DNA of 64,000 nt from Fusibacter sp. A1 (GTDB lineage Bacteria > Bacillota > Clostridia > Peptostreptococcales > Acidaminobacteraceae): assembly GCF_004125825.1 (NCBI RefSeq), contig NZ_QQWI01000011.1:62001-126000 (forward strand), read 5' to 3'. The position numbers and the translations under genes are program-made. Under the pieces are notes generated by a model that was not told the DNA's origin, ran no database searches, and worked only from the letters and a program-made list of their open reading frames with translations. This document shows positions 35,549-44,064 of the stretch, in pieces (position 1 is the stretch's first letter; each line of letters begins with the position of its first letter).

Positions 35549-36443
35549 AGTTTTTTGTAATCAGTTTTATTCCGCTTCCGCCGTTGACGACGTCCTGACG
35601 GGCGTCCAGCAATACTTCGGTTGTCTGGTCCAGCAATGCCCTAAAGTGCTCGTAGGCGGTGTTTGACGAGACGATACCGGCGATGTAGATCTGTACAGGC
35701 TTATGGCAGCCGAGCGCTTTGTAGTCGATGGCTTCGACACCTTCCTTAAAGGCTTTTGCAGTAGCCTCGATCTCATCGGGCTTTCCTTCTAGGACGATGG
35801 CGAACTCGTCGCCACCCGCTCTTGCAAGGCTGGCCTTCTTGTTCCTAGTTGCAAGTACGCTTTCGAGCACCTGATAGAGGGCGACGATGACTTTGTCGCC
35901 GACCTCATAGCCGTCAATGTCGTTGACCGCCTTAAACTGCCTAAGATCCATACGCAGTAGTCCGAAGGTGTTTCCTTCCACGGCATCCGAGAGGATGGTT
36001 CTGGCCTTTTCAAGCATGGTTTCGAGGTTGGGCATGTTCTTTTTGATAGCGTTGATGCTTTCTGTAGTAAGTGCGTTTAAATCGATAGTTCGGTCCATAC
36101 GGAATCCCTCCTGTTTGACAAGGTCGAAGAGGCGTTCGATTTGGATGGATTTTACAAGCTGCTCGTTCAGGGCGTTCGCGATTTCAATCCGCTTTTGTGC
36201 GATCGCCGTCAAAAATGCGGCGCTGTCAACCGGTCCGCTAAGGAGCGCCCGAATATCGCTAAGCGAGAAATCCAGGTTCTTCAAGGTGACTATCCAGTTT
36301 AGCCTTGTGAGCTGACGTTCATCATACAGGCGGTATCCCGTGTCGTGATCTAGCCTTTGGGGCTTAAACAGATCAATGGCATCATAATGGCGAAGCATTT
36401 TAGGGGAAACCTCTGCGAGCCTTGCAAATTCTCCAATTTTCAA
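35547..36443 (-). CDS. MerR regulator fused to a GGDEF domain
   Basis: 298 residues. N-terminal MerR winged helix (KIGEFARLAEVSPKMLRHYD, GYRLYDERQL) and coiled-coil to about 120, then a GGDEF domain: LLRMDLRQFKAVND and LARAGGDEFAIVL, with an intact GGDEF loop and the first metal Asp but no RxxD inhibitory site. TTG start at 36443 is chosen since GGAGG stands 7 bp before it and the MerR domain begins exactly there. Most MerR proteins end in a small-molecule domain; a cyclase-type effector end is unusual. Divergent from a GNAT gene 124 bp away. Confidence 0.85.
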   Translation of the reverse strand: MKIGEFARLAEVSPKMLRHYDAIDLFKPQRLDHDTGYRLYDERQLTRLNWIVTLKNLDFSLSDIRALLSGPVDSAAFLTAIAQKRIEIANALNEQLVKSIQIERLFDLVKQEGFRMDRTIDLNALTTESINAIKKNMPNLETMLEKARTILSDAVEGNTFGLLRMDLRQFKAVNDIDGYEVGDKVIVALYQVLESVLATRNKKASLARAGGDEFAIVLEGKPDEIEATAKAFKEGVEAIDYKALGCHKPVQIYIAGIVSSNTAYEHFRALLDQTTEVLLDARQDVVNGGSGIKLITKN

Positions 36444-36566
36444 AACATACCTCCGAGAGTGGCGATTCCGGCCGAAATCATGAGTGTATCGATAATTCAA
36501 TTATAAGGCTTCCCACTGTGGTAAGGTCAAGTATTCTGGTAAAATAAATTTAAGAGAGGTAAATTT

Positions 36567-37145
36567 ATGAAGATAAGAGCCATGAAAAAAGAAGACAAGA
36601 CCTTTGTCGCACCGCTGATTCGGTCGGCGATCGAGGATCTGTCGGAGCTTTTTACTCAAAGTGAAGCGATTGATATCATCGACAGCCGCCTTGAACGCCT
36701 GATCGAGGCTCAGGAAACAAGGTTCTCGCATGTTTACGGTCTTGTGTGCGAGATTGATGGAAAAGTGGCCGGAGCGGGACTTGCATACCTTGCTGGTGAG
36801 ATGCGGAGGCTGACCTTCAACAGCATCGCCATCATCGAATCCGAAGGAATCACATTTGATCTACAGGTTAAAAGAGACCTTCTGTGCAGCCGCGAGGCGA
36901 ACGAAGACGAGTTTTACATAGATAATCTTGCGGTTTATCCCGACTTTCAGAACAGAGGAATCGGAGGACTCCTATTGGACGCGTTTGAGCAGAAAGCTAA
37001 AGCTGAGGGCCATGATAAGCTGTCCATCCTTGCCGACCTTGAAAATCCTCGTGCAAGAGAGCTCTATCTCAGAAGAGGGTATGAAGAGGACTGCATCATG
37101 AAGGTGCTGGGGCACGAGTACCACCACCTGGTAAAATACATTTAA
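36567..37145 (+). CDS. GNAT N-acetyltransferase
   Basis: 192 residues. The acetyl-CoA site is NLAVYPDFQNRGIGGLLLDAF and the last strand/helix ENPRARELYLRRGYEED, both typical. Substrate unknown. AGAGAGG before the ATG. Possibly the first gene of the adenine deaminase transcript (54-bp gap), and divergent from the MerR-GGDEF regulator. Confidence 0.9.
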   Translation: MKIRAMKKEDKTFVAPLIRSAIEDLSELFTQSEAIDIIDSRLERLIEAQETRFSHVYGLVCEIDGKVAGAGLAYLAGEMRRLTFNSIAIIESEGITFDLQVKRDLLCSREANEDEFYIDNLAVYPDFQNRGIGGLLLDAFEQKAKAEGHDKLSILADLENPRARELYLRRGYEEDCIMKVLGHEYHHLVKYI

Positions 37146-37199
37146 TGGGTGGGTATGTCCATAGTGGGTATAACTAATAAGCATAGTGGAGGTACATAT

Positions 37200-38936
37200 A
37201 TGGAACGTATTCAAAGAATGAAGCGGAGAGCGCTTTTGGCAAGAGGCGATGACAAGGTAGAAATGGTACTGAAAAATTGCAAGGTCATCAATGTATTCAA
37301 CGGAAGGATCATTAATGCGAACATCGCGATCGATCAGGGCAAGATCATCGGGATAGGCGACTACGAGGGAGAGACATGCGTCGATCTGGGTGGGAAATAT
37401 GTTGCGCCAGGTCTGATCGACGCGCACATGCACATGGAGTCCACACTGGTCGCCCCGGACCAGATGGCCAGGATCATCGTTCCAAGGGGAACCACGACCG
37501 TGGTGGCTGATCCGCACGAGATAGCGAACGTGCTTGGAATGGAGGGTGTGAAGTATATGATCGATGCGGCAGAGGAGACTCCGCTTAACGGCTTCTTCAT
37601 GCTGCCGTCCTGTGTTCCCGCGACCGCTTTTGAAAACGCAGGGGCGGTACTTCAGCGAAAAGAGCTTGAGACCCTTGTCGACCATAAGATGGTGTTGGGG
37701 CTTGGTGAGGTGATGAACTATCCTGGAGTGATCGGTGGAGACGACGACCTGCTCGACAAGATGGACATGGCCGACCGCATGACGATTGACGGCCATGGTC
37801 CGACGATCACTGGCAAGGACCTGAACGCATACGTCATCAATGGCATAAGGACAGAGCATGAGTGCACGACCCTCGATGAGATGGAAGAGCGCATCGGCCT
37901 TGGAATGTATGTGGCAATCCGCGAAGGATCGGCTGCGAAAAACCTGGAAGCCCTGATCAAAGGAGTAAATGAAAGAACAAAGCATCAGTGCATGTTCTGC
38001 ACAGACGACAAGCACCCCGAAGACATTTTAAAGGACGGGCATATCGACTACAATGTGCGCAGGGCTATCGAACTTGGACTGGATCCGGTGACGGCTATCC
38101 AGATGGCGACCATCAATCCGTCAAGATGCTACAACTTAAGGGATATCGGAGCGATCGCACCAGGATATGATGCCGACCTGATCGTCTTTGACAATTTCGA
38201 GAACTTTTCGATCGAACTCGTCTACAAAAAAGGGCAGCTTGTCGCTGACAAGGGTAAGGCGCTGTTTACTCCTAAGCAGATTCCGATCGACGGGGTAAAC
38301 AAGACGGTCAAGCTTCATGACGTGACACCAGCAACCTTTGAGCTGCAGCTTTCGGGGGATATTGTCAATGTGATAAGGATCACCCCGGGATCGATCGTAA
38401 CAGAACACGTGGTCAGAAGGGTTCATGTGGATGAGGCAGGCAAGTTCAAAGCGCATCGAAAGATCGATGTTGCAAAGATCGCCGTACTCGAAAGGCATGG
38501 AAAAACGGGGACGATCGGCATAGGTCTTGTTGAGAACTTCAATCTAAGGGGTGGTGCGATCGCGACGACGATTGCCCACGATTCGCACAATATCATCGTA
38601 ATCGGTGATTCGGATGAAGATATGGCAATGGCTGTAAACCAGTTAAAAGAAATAGAGGGCGGTATCGTCGTGGTCTCAGCAGGTCAAGTCTGCGGATCCT
38701 TGGCGCTGCCGATAGCAGGTCTTATGTCCAGCCAACCCATGGAGGATGTTTCGGAGACGCTTAGACTGCTTAGGGAGGACGCCTACAACAAATTGGGTGT
38801 CTCAAGGGTGCTTGAACCCTTTATGACATTGAGTTTTCTTGCGCTACCGGTGATACCGGAGCTTAAAATCACAGACGAGGGGCTTTTTGATGTCTCATCC
38901 TTCAAGCATATCGGGATTGATGTGAACGAGTCATAG
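37200..38936 (+). CDS. ade: Adenine deaminase
   Basis: 578-residue amidohydrolase converting adenine to hypoxanthine and ammonia. Metal site APGLIDAHMHMEST, ADPHEIANVLG, GLGEVMNYPGV and GHGP; C-terminal IAHDSHNIIVIGDSDEDMA is a hallmark of Ade. GTGGAGG at 37186-37192 fixes ATG 37200. Followed after 18 bp by guanine deaminase, so the two salvage purine bases together. Confidence 0.95.
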   Translation: MERIQRMKRRALLARGDDKVEMVLKNCKVINVFNGRIINANIAIDQGKIIGIGDYEGETCVDLGGKYVAPGLIDAHMHMESTLVAPDQMARIIVPRGTTTVVADPHEIANVLGMEGVKYMIDAAEETPLNGFFMLPSCVPATAFENAGAVLQRKELETLVDHKMVLGLGEVMNYPGVIGGDDDLLDKMDMADRMTIDGHGPTITGKDLNAYVINGIRTEHECTTLDEMEERIGLGMYVAIREGSAAKNLEALIKGVNERTKHQCMFCTDDKHPEDILKDGHIDYNVRRAIELGLDPVTAIQMATINPSRCYNLRDIGAIAPGYDADLIVFDNFENFSIELVYKKGQLVADKGKALFTPKQIPIDGVNKTVKLHDVTPATFELQLSGDIVNVIRITPGSIVTEHVVRRVHVDEAGKFKAHRKIDVAKIAVLERHGKTGTIGIGLVENFNLRGGAIATTIAHDSHNIIVIGDSDEDMAMAVNQLKEIEGGIVVVSAGQVCGSLALPIAGLMSSQPMEDVSETLRLLREDAYNKLGVSRVLEPFMTLSFLALPVIPELKITDEGLFDVSSFKHIGIDVNES

Positions 38937-38954
38937 AAAAAGGGAGTGTATACC

Positions 38955-39419
38955 ATGAACAAATATATGGATGAAGCTGTTTTGGAAGCGATGAAAGGCA
39001 TAGGCGTCAGGGACGGCGGTCCATTTGGAGCGGTAATCGTAAAGGATGGAGAGATCATCGCAAGAGGGCATAATGAAGTGGTGTCCTCACATGATCCTAC
39101 TGCACATGCCGAAATTGTCGTCATCAGGATCGCATCTGAAAAACTGGGTAGATTCGATTTGTCGGACTGCGAGCTGTATACCACATGCGAACCCTGCCCC
39201 ATGTGCTATAGCGCCATACACTGGGCCAAAATCAAGAAGTTCTATTATGGCGCGACCAGGGAGGATGCGGCAGAGATAGGTTTTGATGATGAGTACCTGT
39301 ATTCGGTCTTATCTGGAAAGCGTGAAGACGACACGCTCGATAAGGAAGCGATGGAAAGGGAGCACTGTCTTGAAGCGTTCGATATCTTTAAAAAAGATCA
39401 GGAACGAACCATGTACTAG
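38955..39419 (+). CDS. guaD: Guanine deaminase (CDA fold)
   Basis: 154 residues of the cytidine-deaminase-fold guanine deaminase family (B. subtilis GuaD type), making xanthine. Zinc motifs HAEIVVI and TCEPCPMC with PCxxC, N-terminal GGPFGAVIVKDGEII, and a characteristic C-terminal EAFDIFKKDQ. ATG 38955 is placed 8 bp after AGGGAG. In one operon with ade. Confidence 0.92.
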   Translation: MNKYMDEAVLEAMKGIGVRDGGPFGAVIVKDGEIIARGHNEVVSSHDPTAHAEIVVIRIASEKLGRFDLSDCELYTTCEPCPMCYSAIHWAKIKKFYYGATREDAAEIGFDDEYLYSVLSGKREDDTLDKEAMEREHCLEAFDIFKKDQERTMY

Positions 39420-39438
39420 ACATAGATGAAAGGTTTTG

Positions 39439-39469
39439 GAGCGGATTGTGAGAACAGTCTGCTCTTTTT
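39439..39469 (+). terminator. Terminator of ade-guaD
   Basis: GAGCGGATTGT/ACAGTCTGCTC stem with G-T pairs, then TTTTT. A TATAAT box for the next gene lies at 39482-39487. Confidence 0.65.
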
Positions 39470-39516
39470 ACATAAAACTTGATATAATAGAGTGGAAATC
39501 AAATCAGAGGTGAAAA

Positions 39517-40692
39517 ATGGACGTAATCCTATATATCAGTGAAGCATTCAATTTAATGGACATGACAGTGCCTTATGACCTGTTTAGAAAAATGGACGAG
39601 ATCAGCGTTAAAGTCGTAGGACTTACAAAGGGCATGGTCAAGTCGGAAGATGGAATCAGCGTTCAGGTACCCTACGGGATAGAGGATATCCACCATGCGG
39701 ACTTGTTATGGGTTTGCGGCGGGGATCTGCATTCGGATTTGTTTGAAGACCAAGCGCTCCACAAATGGCTAAAGGAGATGAGCCAGCTGTCGAAAATGGC
39801 GGTTGGCGTTGCAAGCGGATCCTATTTGCTGGCAAAGGCGGGCGTATTATCAGATGTGAAGTGCACCACACATCCCAAGTACCATAGAAAACTAAAAAAA
39901 CTAGGTATACCGGCTGTGAAGAACGAGTTTTGCCATGACCTGCGCTACATGACCACAGCGACCCACGGGTATCACTATAAGCTGGTTTATGACTGCATAA
40001 AAACCCTTGTGGATGAAAAGACCGCCAAGGAGGTTATGCCCTGGAGCGGCGACGGACCTGAAAGGGTCTTCAGCGCTTCTGACTATCCAGAAAAGTGGTC
40101 GCGGATTAAAAGTAGGCAAAAGCACTTTGAGAAGCACTTACGCAAGTGCTTAAATGATAAGATCGGTAAGTCCAAAAACAATAAAGTGGTTGCAAGTTAT
40201 CTGTATGAAGGCGCAAGGGCGATCGACTTCGTCTCCTCCTTTAATATCTTAAAGCACAGCTGCCAGACGACAATCGTCAGTGTAGGGAACACAAAGGGGC
40301 TTGTTAAAGTGGAAGGCGGTGGATTCGCCATTAAAGTCGATCATGCGCTTCAAGAGGTTAAAAGGGCGTATATGCTGCTTGTTCCGGGTGGAAGTCGGAT
40401 CAAGGAACAGCTTTCCAACACGTATCTGATCCACTGGCTGGCCAATATCTGTCCAACCACCTTTAGAATTCTTACCATCGGCGAGGGAGAACAGATCATC
40501 GGGGTGTCCGGAGTTTTGACTGAGTTCGATCCATTTGTTGAAGAGGAAATGGATCTTTTAGGCAGCAAATACATGATGGTCGGATCTTTTGCAAAATCTC
40601 AGGATCTGCTGTTGAAATTATTGAAAGAGAACCATCAGGAAGTCGCCAAGAACGTCAGCTTCTTCGGAGCATACGGAAAGGGCATGTACTGA
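39517..40692 (+). CDS. Tandem DJ-1/PfpI-fold protein, catalytic Cys lost
   Basis: 391 residues with two class-I glutamine-amidotransferase-like (DJ-1/PfpI) domains, about 1-210 and 220-391. The first reads like an isonitrile-hydratase or AraC-associated domain: PYDLFRK, WVCGGDLHS and the nucleophile elbow VGVASGSYLLAKAGVL, where family members have Cys at the Ala/Ser position (usually VCTGA). The second has LLVPGGSRIKEQL and an elbow LTIGEGEQIIG, also without Cys. So both active sites appear dead. A sensing or scaffolding role is likely. AGAGGTG precedes the start. Next gene follows in 30 bp. Confidence 0.7.
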   Translation: MDVILYISEAFNLMDMTVPYDLFRKMDEISVKVVGLTKGMVKSEDGISVQVPYGIEDIHHADLLWVCGGDLHSDLFEDQALHKWLKEMSQLSKMAVGVASGSYLLAKAGVLSDVKCTTHPKYHRKLKKLGIPAVKNEFCHDLRYMTTATHGYHYKLVYDCIKTLVDEKTAKEVMPWSGDGPERVFSASDYPEKWSRIKSRQKHFEKHLRKCLNDKIGKSKNNKVVASYLYEGARAIDFVSSFNILKHSCQTTIVSVGNTKGLVKVEGGGFAIKVDHALQEVKRAYMLLVPGGSRIKEQLSNTYLIHWLANICPTTFRILTIGEGEQIIGVSGVLTEFDPFVEEEMDLLGSKYMMVGSFAKSQDLLLKLLKENHQEVAKNVSFFGAYGKGMY

Positions 40693-40721
40693 TCGACCAA
40701 TAAGCAATCAGGAGGTAAAAG

Positions 40722-41171
40722 GTGGATATCGTCATCAGTTATAAGATAAGGGCGCTTGAAGAGGCCTTGAAAGAGGACTCGAAAGCGGCAGAGGCATTTA
40801 AAAGAGAAATTATTGAAAGCGGAACACCGATCATCGAAGAAGTAGAGGGATACAATAGGTTTGTCTGGGTAACCCATCTCTATTTTTCACAGGAGGACCA
40901 TAGCAACATCGTGGTTCATGAGGACCATATCACATTCAATTACGAGAGAGCCGAACTGACGCGTATCTCAGGTACGGATATCTGGTATAAGACCACAATC
41001 GTACCTTACGGACAAACTGTCAACTATGGCTTCGTCATCGATGACAGCCTTAAGGTGACATGTACAGACCGGCTGGGAAAAGTCGTCCTAGATCCGAATA
41101 ACAAGGAGGCCGCAGTCGTCGAAGGGACCCTGTTGTCGGTGGTGAAAGTGCCCCAAAAAACTTCTGAGTGA
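40722..41171 (+). CDS. Enterochelin-esterase N-domain-like protein
   Basis: 149 residues, GTG start behind CAGGAGG. The order FVWVTHLYF, ELTRISGTDIWYKTT, TVNYGFVIDD, then VVLDPNNKEA resembles the N-terminal Fes (enterochelin esterase) beta-domain, without the hydrolase half. Function unknown; it follows the DJ-1-fold pseudoenzyme and shares its transcript. Remote similarity only. Confidence 0.55.
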   Translation: MDIVISYKIRALEEALKEDSKAAEAFKREIIESGTPIIEEVEGYNRFVWVTHLYFSQEDHSNIVVHEDHITFNYERAELTRISGTDIWYKTTIVPYGQTVNYGFVIDDSLKVTCTDRLGKVVLDPNNKEAAVVEGTLLSVVKVPQKTSE

Positions 41172-41188
41172 ATCAGAAGTTTTTTTTA
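41155..41188 (+). terminator. Terminator before marR operon
   Basis: Perfect 13-bp stem AAAAAACTTCTGA/TCAGAAGTTTTTT, overlapping the stop codon of the preceding gene. Confidence 0.85.
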
Positions 41189-41208
41189 TTAAATTTTTCT
41201 AAAGTACG

Positions 41209-41237
41209 TTGCCTGCAATTATATTCCATGCTAAACT
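41209..41237 (+). promoter_or_regulatory. Candidate promoter of marR-ABC operon
   Basis: TTGCCT (41209-41214), 17-bp spacer, TAAACT (41232-41237). Both boxes match consensus at 4 of 6. The transcript would start inside the operator-like sequence that follows. Confidence 0.45.
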
Positions 41238-41238
41238 A

Positions 41239-41362
41239 TTTCGTATAGAAAATAATCGCATACGAAACAATTGCATACGAAACAATTGCATACGAAACAA
41301 TTGCATACGAAACAATTGCATACGAAACAATTGCATACGAAACAATTGCATACGAAACATTA
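41239..41362 (+). repeat. Seven tandem 15-bp repeats, probable MarR operator array
   Basis: GCATACGAAACAATT repeats head to tail starting at 41258, 41273, 41288, 41303, 41318, 41333 and 41348; six are perfect and the last ends ATTA. Just upstream, TTTCGTAT (41239-41246) is the inverted form of the ATACGAAA core. The array fills the 5' leader between the promoter and the marR ribosome site. A binding array for the MarR product is the simplest reading. No spacers, so not a CRISPR. Confidence 0.85.
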
Positions 41363-41376
41363 AAGGAGTGATAGGT

Positions 41377-41835
41377 TTGAACGAGGATAAACGCGGGCTA
41401 AAGATCATTAAAATCATGAAAATGATACAAAAAGAGCACCGCCATGCCATGGTGAAGGAGTTTGAGGAGTTGAATCTGACCGGTCCGCAAGGGATGATGG
41501 TCATCATTCTCATCAAGGAGGGCCCGCTCAAAATATCGGAGATCAGTGAAAAGATGGGGCTCTCCAACAGCACGGTCTCTGGAATCGTCGACCGGCTTGA
41601 AAAACTCAGTTACGTGATTAGGATCCGTGACGATCAGGATAGAAGGGTTGTCAGGGTAGGTCTTACAGACACCTTTCGGGCGGAATCTAAAAACAGGTTC
41701 AAGAGGGGAGATCTTTACTGGGACCAGATCATGGAGATAGCCACACCCGAGGAAGCCGAGCAAGTCATCAAGGGACTAAGAGTGCTTGAAGAACTGATGA
41801 AAAGAGCAAAAAAACAGAACGAGGAGGACGCTTAA
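41377..41835 (+). CDS. MarR-family transcriptional regulator
   Basis: 152 residues, winged helix: LTGPQGMMVIILIKEGPLKISEISEKMGLSNSTVSGIVDRLEK is the region, with recognition helix SNSTVSGIVDRLE and wing DDQDRRVVRVGLT. TTG start at 41377 is chosen because AAAGGAG (41362-41368) is 8 bp before it. The frame is open through the repeats, which would add an N-terminal repeat of IRNNC; unlikely. Precedes two ABC genes by 3 bp, and probably represses its own operon in response to a substrate of the pump. Confidence 0.9.
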   Translation: MNEDKRGLKIIKIMKMIQKEHRHAMVKEFEELNLTGPQGMMVIILIKEGPLKISEISEKMGLSNSTVSGIVDRLEKLSYVIRIRDDQDRRVVRVGLTDTFRAESKNRFKRGDLYWDQIMEIATPEEAEQVIKGLRVLEELMKRAKKQNEEDA

Positions 41836-41838
41836 TCC

Positions 41839-44064
41839 ATGTTTAAGTTAATGAAGTATCTAAAGCCCTTTACGGCCATGCTGCTGCTTGCAATCGCACT
41901 CCTTTATGCGCAGGCCCAGGCAGACCTTGCGTTGCCGGACTTCATGTCGGACATCATCAACGTAGGAATCCAGCAAAACGGAATATCCGATGCAAGCCCT
42001 GATGTCGTTACAGAAAACGATATGGAACGCATCGTTTTATTTTTGACAGAAACCGAGTCAAAAGAAGTGCTTAGCGCGTATGAACTGCTGTACTCTGGAA
42101 GTACTGAGTACGAAAAAGCGGTGAAGAAGTTTAAGAAGATCGAGGATGAAGCGATCTATGTGATCAAAGACCTCGATAAGGATGAAAGAGAAGCGATCAA
42201 CCGTGTGATGGCAAAGGCTGTCCTTGGTTTTACAAGTATTACAGAAGCGGTCAGTGCTGGCGGAGATGGAGAAATCGCATTTGGCGGACAGACACTCCCT
42301 GCGGGTACAGACGTGTTCAAGATGCTTTCATCGATGCCTACAGAATCCCGTGAAGAGATGATAAGCAAAAGTGATAACGGCATGGCAGGCATGGACAGCA
42401 GCATACTGATACAAGCAGCAACAAGGTCTGTAAGGTCGATTTATGAGTCCTACGGACGCGATGTGGAAACCCTTCAGAGGAACTACATACTCGCGATCGG
42501 ATCAGTCATGCTCCTTATCACACTTGTAGGAGCTGCTTGTGCGATTTCAGTCGGTTTTTTAGCGGCCAAGATCGCAGCAGGCCTTGGAAGAAACTTAAGG
42601 ACGACAATTTTCACAAAAATCGAGGGATTCTCGAATTTTGAATTCGATAAGTTTTCAACAGCTTCGCTGATCACACGAAGCACCAACGATGTCATGCAGA
42701 TTCAGACACTGATGGTGCTGATGGTCAGAATGCTGTTTTATGCCCCGATCATGGGTGTAGGCGGTGTGATCAAGGCTCTTGGCAAATCGACTTCGATGTC
42801 GTGGATCATCGCCATCGCGGTCATCGTACTGCTTGGACTGATTGTGACGATCTTTTCGATTGCCATGCCTAAGTTCAAACTCGTACAAAAAATGGTCGAC
42901 AGAATCAATCTGGTGATGCGTGAAGGGCTATCAGGCATGATGGTTATCCGCGCGTTCAACACGCAGGACTTTGAAGAGAAACGTTTTGACGGGGCGAATA
43001 AGGACCTGATGGGAGTCAACCTCTTTGTCAACCGCGTCATGGTATTCATGTTCCCTGTCATGATGTTTATCATGAACGGCGTCACGCTCCTTATCGTATG
43101 GGTCGGCGCCGATCAGATCGCAGCTTCGAACATGCAGGTCGGCGATATGATGGCCTTTATGCAGTACGCGCTTCAGATCATCATGGCCTTCCTCATGCTT
43201 TCGATGATGTTTATCATGGTACCTAGAGCTTCGGTTTCGGCAGCTAGGATATCAGAGGTGCTGGATACCGAGTATACGGTGCTTGATCCTGTAGAGCCTG
43301 ACGCAATGGACGCTTCAGGAAAAGGGACTGTCACCTTCGAGAACGTGAATTTCAGATATCCGGGCGCGGAAGCGGATATGCTTAAGAATATCAGTTTTAC
43401 AGCAAAACCAGGTGAGACCACTGCGATCATCGGTTCTACCGGTGCGGGTAAGTCGACCCTTGTGAACATGATTCCAAGGTTTTACGATGTCACAGGAGGA
43501 AAAGTGACGATTGACGGTAAGGATATCAGAAGACTCAGTCAGGCGGATGTGAGAAGCATCATCGGATATGTTCCTCAAAAGGCGAGCCTGTTCACAGGTA
43601 CGATCGGATCAAACCTGACCTATGGAGATAAGAACGCGGCGGAGGAGACTGTGACAAAAGCCGTTGAAATCGCTCAGGCGACAGACTTTGTAGAATCGAA
43701 TGCACAAAAGTACGATGCAACCATATCACAAGGTGGTGCGAATGTTTCCGGAGGGCAAAAGCAAAGGCTCTCGATTGCAAGAGCACTTGTCAAAAAACCG
43801 AAGATCTTCATCTTCGACGACAGTTTCTCAGCGCTTGATTTCAAGACAGACCGAGCGCTTCGCGCATCGCTTAAGAAGAACACAGGTGAAAGCACGTTGA
43901 TCATCGTCGCGCAAAGAATATCCACTATCAAGCAGGCTGAGCAGATTCTTGTTATAGACGATGGTGAAATCGTTGGACGTGGAACCCATGGCCAACTGAT
44001 GGAGACATGCAAAACCTACCAAGAAATCGCTTATTCTCAACTTTCGAAGGAGGAACTCGCATGA
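41839..44064 (+). CDS. ABC exporter subunit, heterodimeric (YheI-like)
   Basis: 741 residues: transmembrane domain with a large extracellular insertion of about 170 residues between helices 1 and 2, then the nucleotide-binding domain with Walker A GSTGAGKST, signature VSGGQKQ and a Walker B IFIFDDS (Asp instead of catalytic Glu), which suggests the degenerate site of a heterodimer. Overlaps the next gene by 4 bp. Multidrug or lipid export is likely. Confidence 0.92.
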   Translation: MFKLMKYLKPFTAMLLLAIALLYAQAQADLALPDFMSDIINVGIQQNGISDASPDVVTENDMERIVLFLTETESKEVLSAYELLYSGSTEYEKAVKKFKKIEDEAIYVIKDLDKDEREAINRVMAKAVLGFTSITEAVSAGGDGEIAFGGQTLPAGTDVFKMLSSMPTESREEMISKSDNGMAGMDSSILIQAATRSVRSIYESYGRDVETLQRNYILAIGSVMLLITLVGAACAISVGFLAAKIAAGLGRNLRTTIFTKIEGFSNFEFDKFSTASLITRSTNDVMQIQTLMVLMVRMLFYAPIMGVGGVIKALGKSTSMSWIIAIAVIVLLGLIVTIFSIAMPKFKLVQKMVDRINLVMREGLSGMMVIRAFNTQDFEEKRFDGANKDLMGVNLFVNRVMVFMFPVMMFIMNGVTLLIVWVGADQIAASNMQVGDMMAFMQYALQIIMAFLMLSMMFIMVPRASVSAARISEVLDTEYTVLDPVEPDAMDASGKGTVTFENVNFRYPGAEADMLKNISFTAKPGETTAIIGSTGAGKSTLVNMIPRFYDVTGGKVTIDGKDIRRLSQADVRSIIGYVPQKASLFTGTIGSNLTYGDKNAAEETVTKAVEIAQATDFVESNAQKYDATISQGGANVSGGQKQRLSIARALVKKPKIFIFDDSFSALDFKTDRALRASLKKNTGESTLIIVAQRISTIKQAEQILVIDDGEIVGRGTHGQLMETCKTYQEIAYSQLSKEELA

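Noticed and set aside
36972-38015. 347-codon minus-strand frame
   Set aside because: It lies opposite adenine deaminase, has no ribosome site and no family features.
41258-41362. CRISPR array
   Set aside because: Units are 15 bp, directly abutting, without spacers, and no cas gene is near.
41209-41376. N-terminal IRNNC-repeat extension of the MarR protein
   Set aside because: The frame is open only because the repeat length is a multiple of three; the good ribosome site serves TTG 41377.
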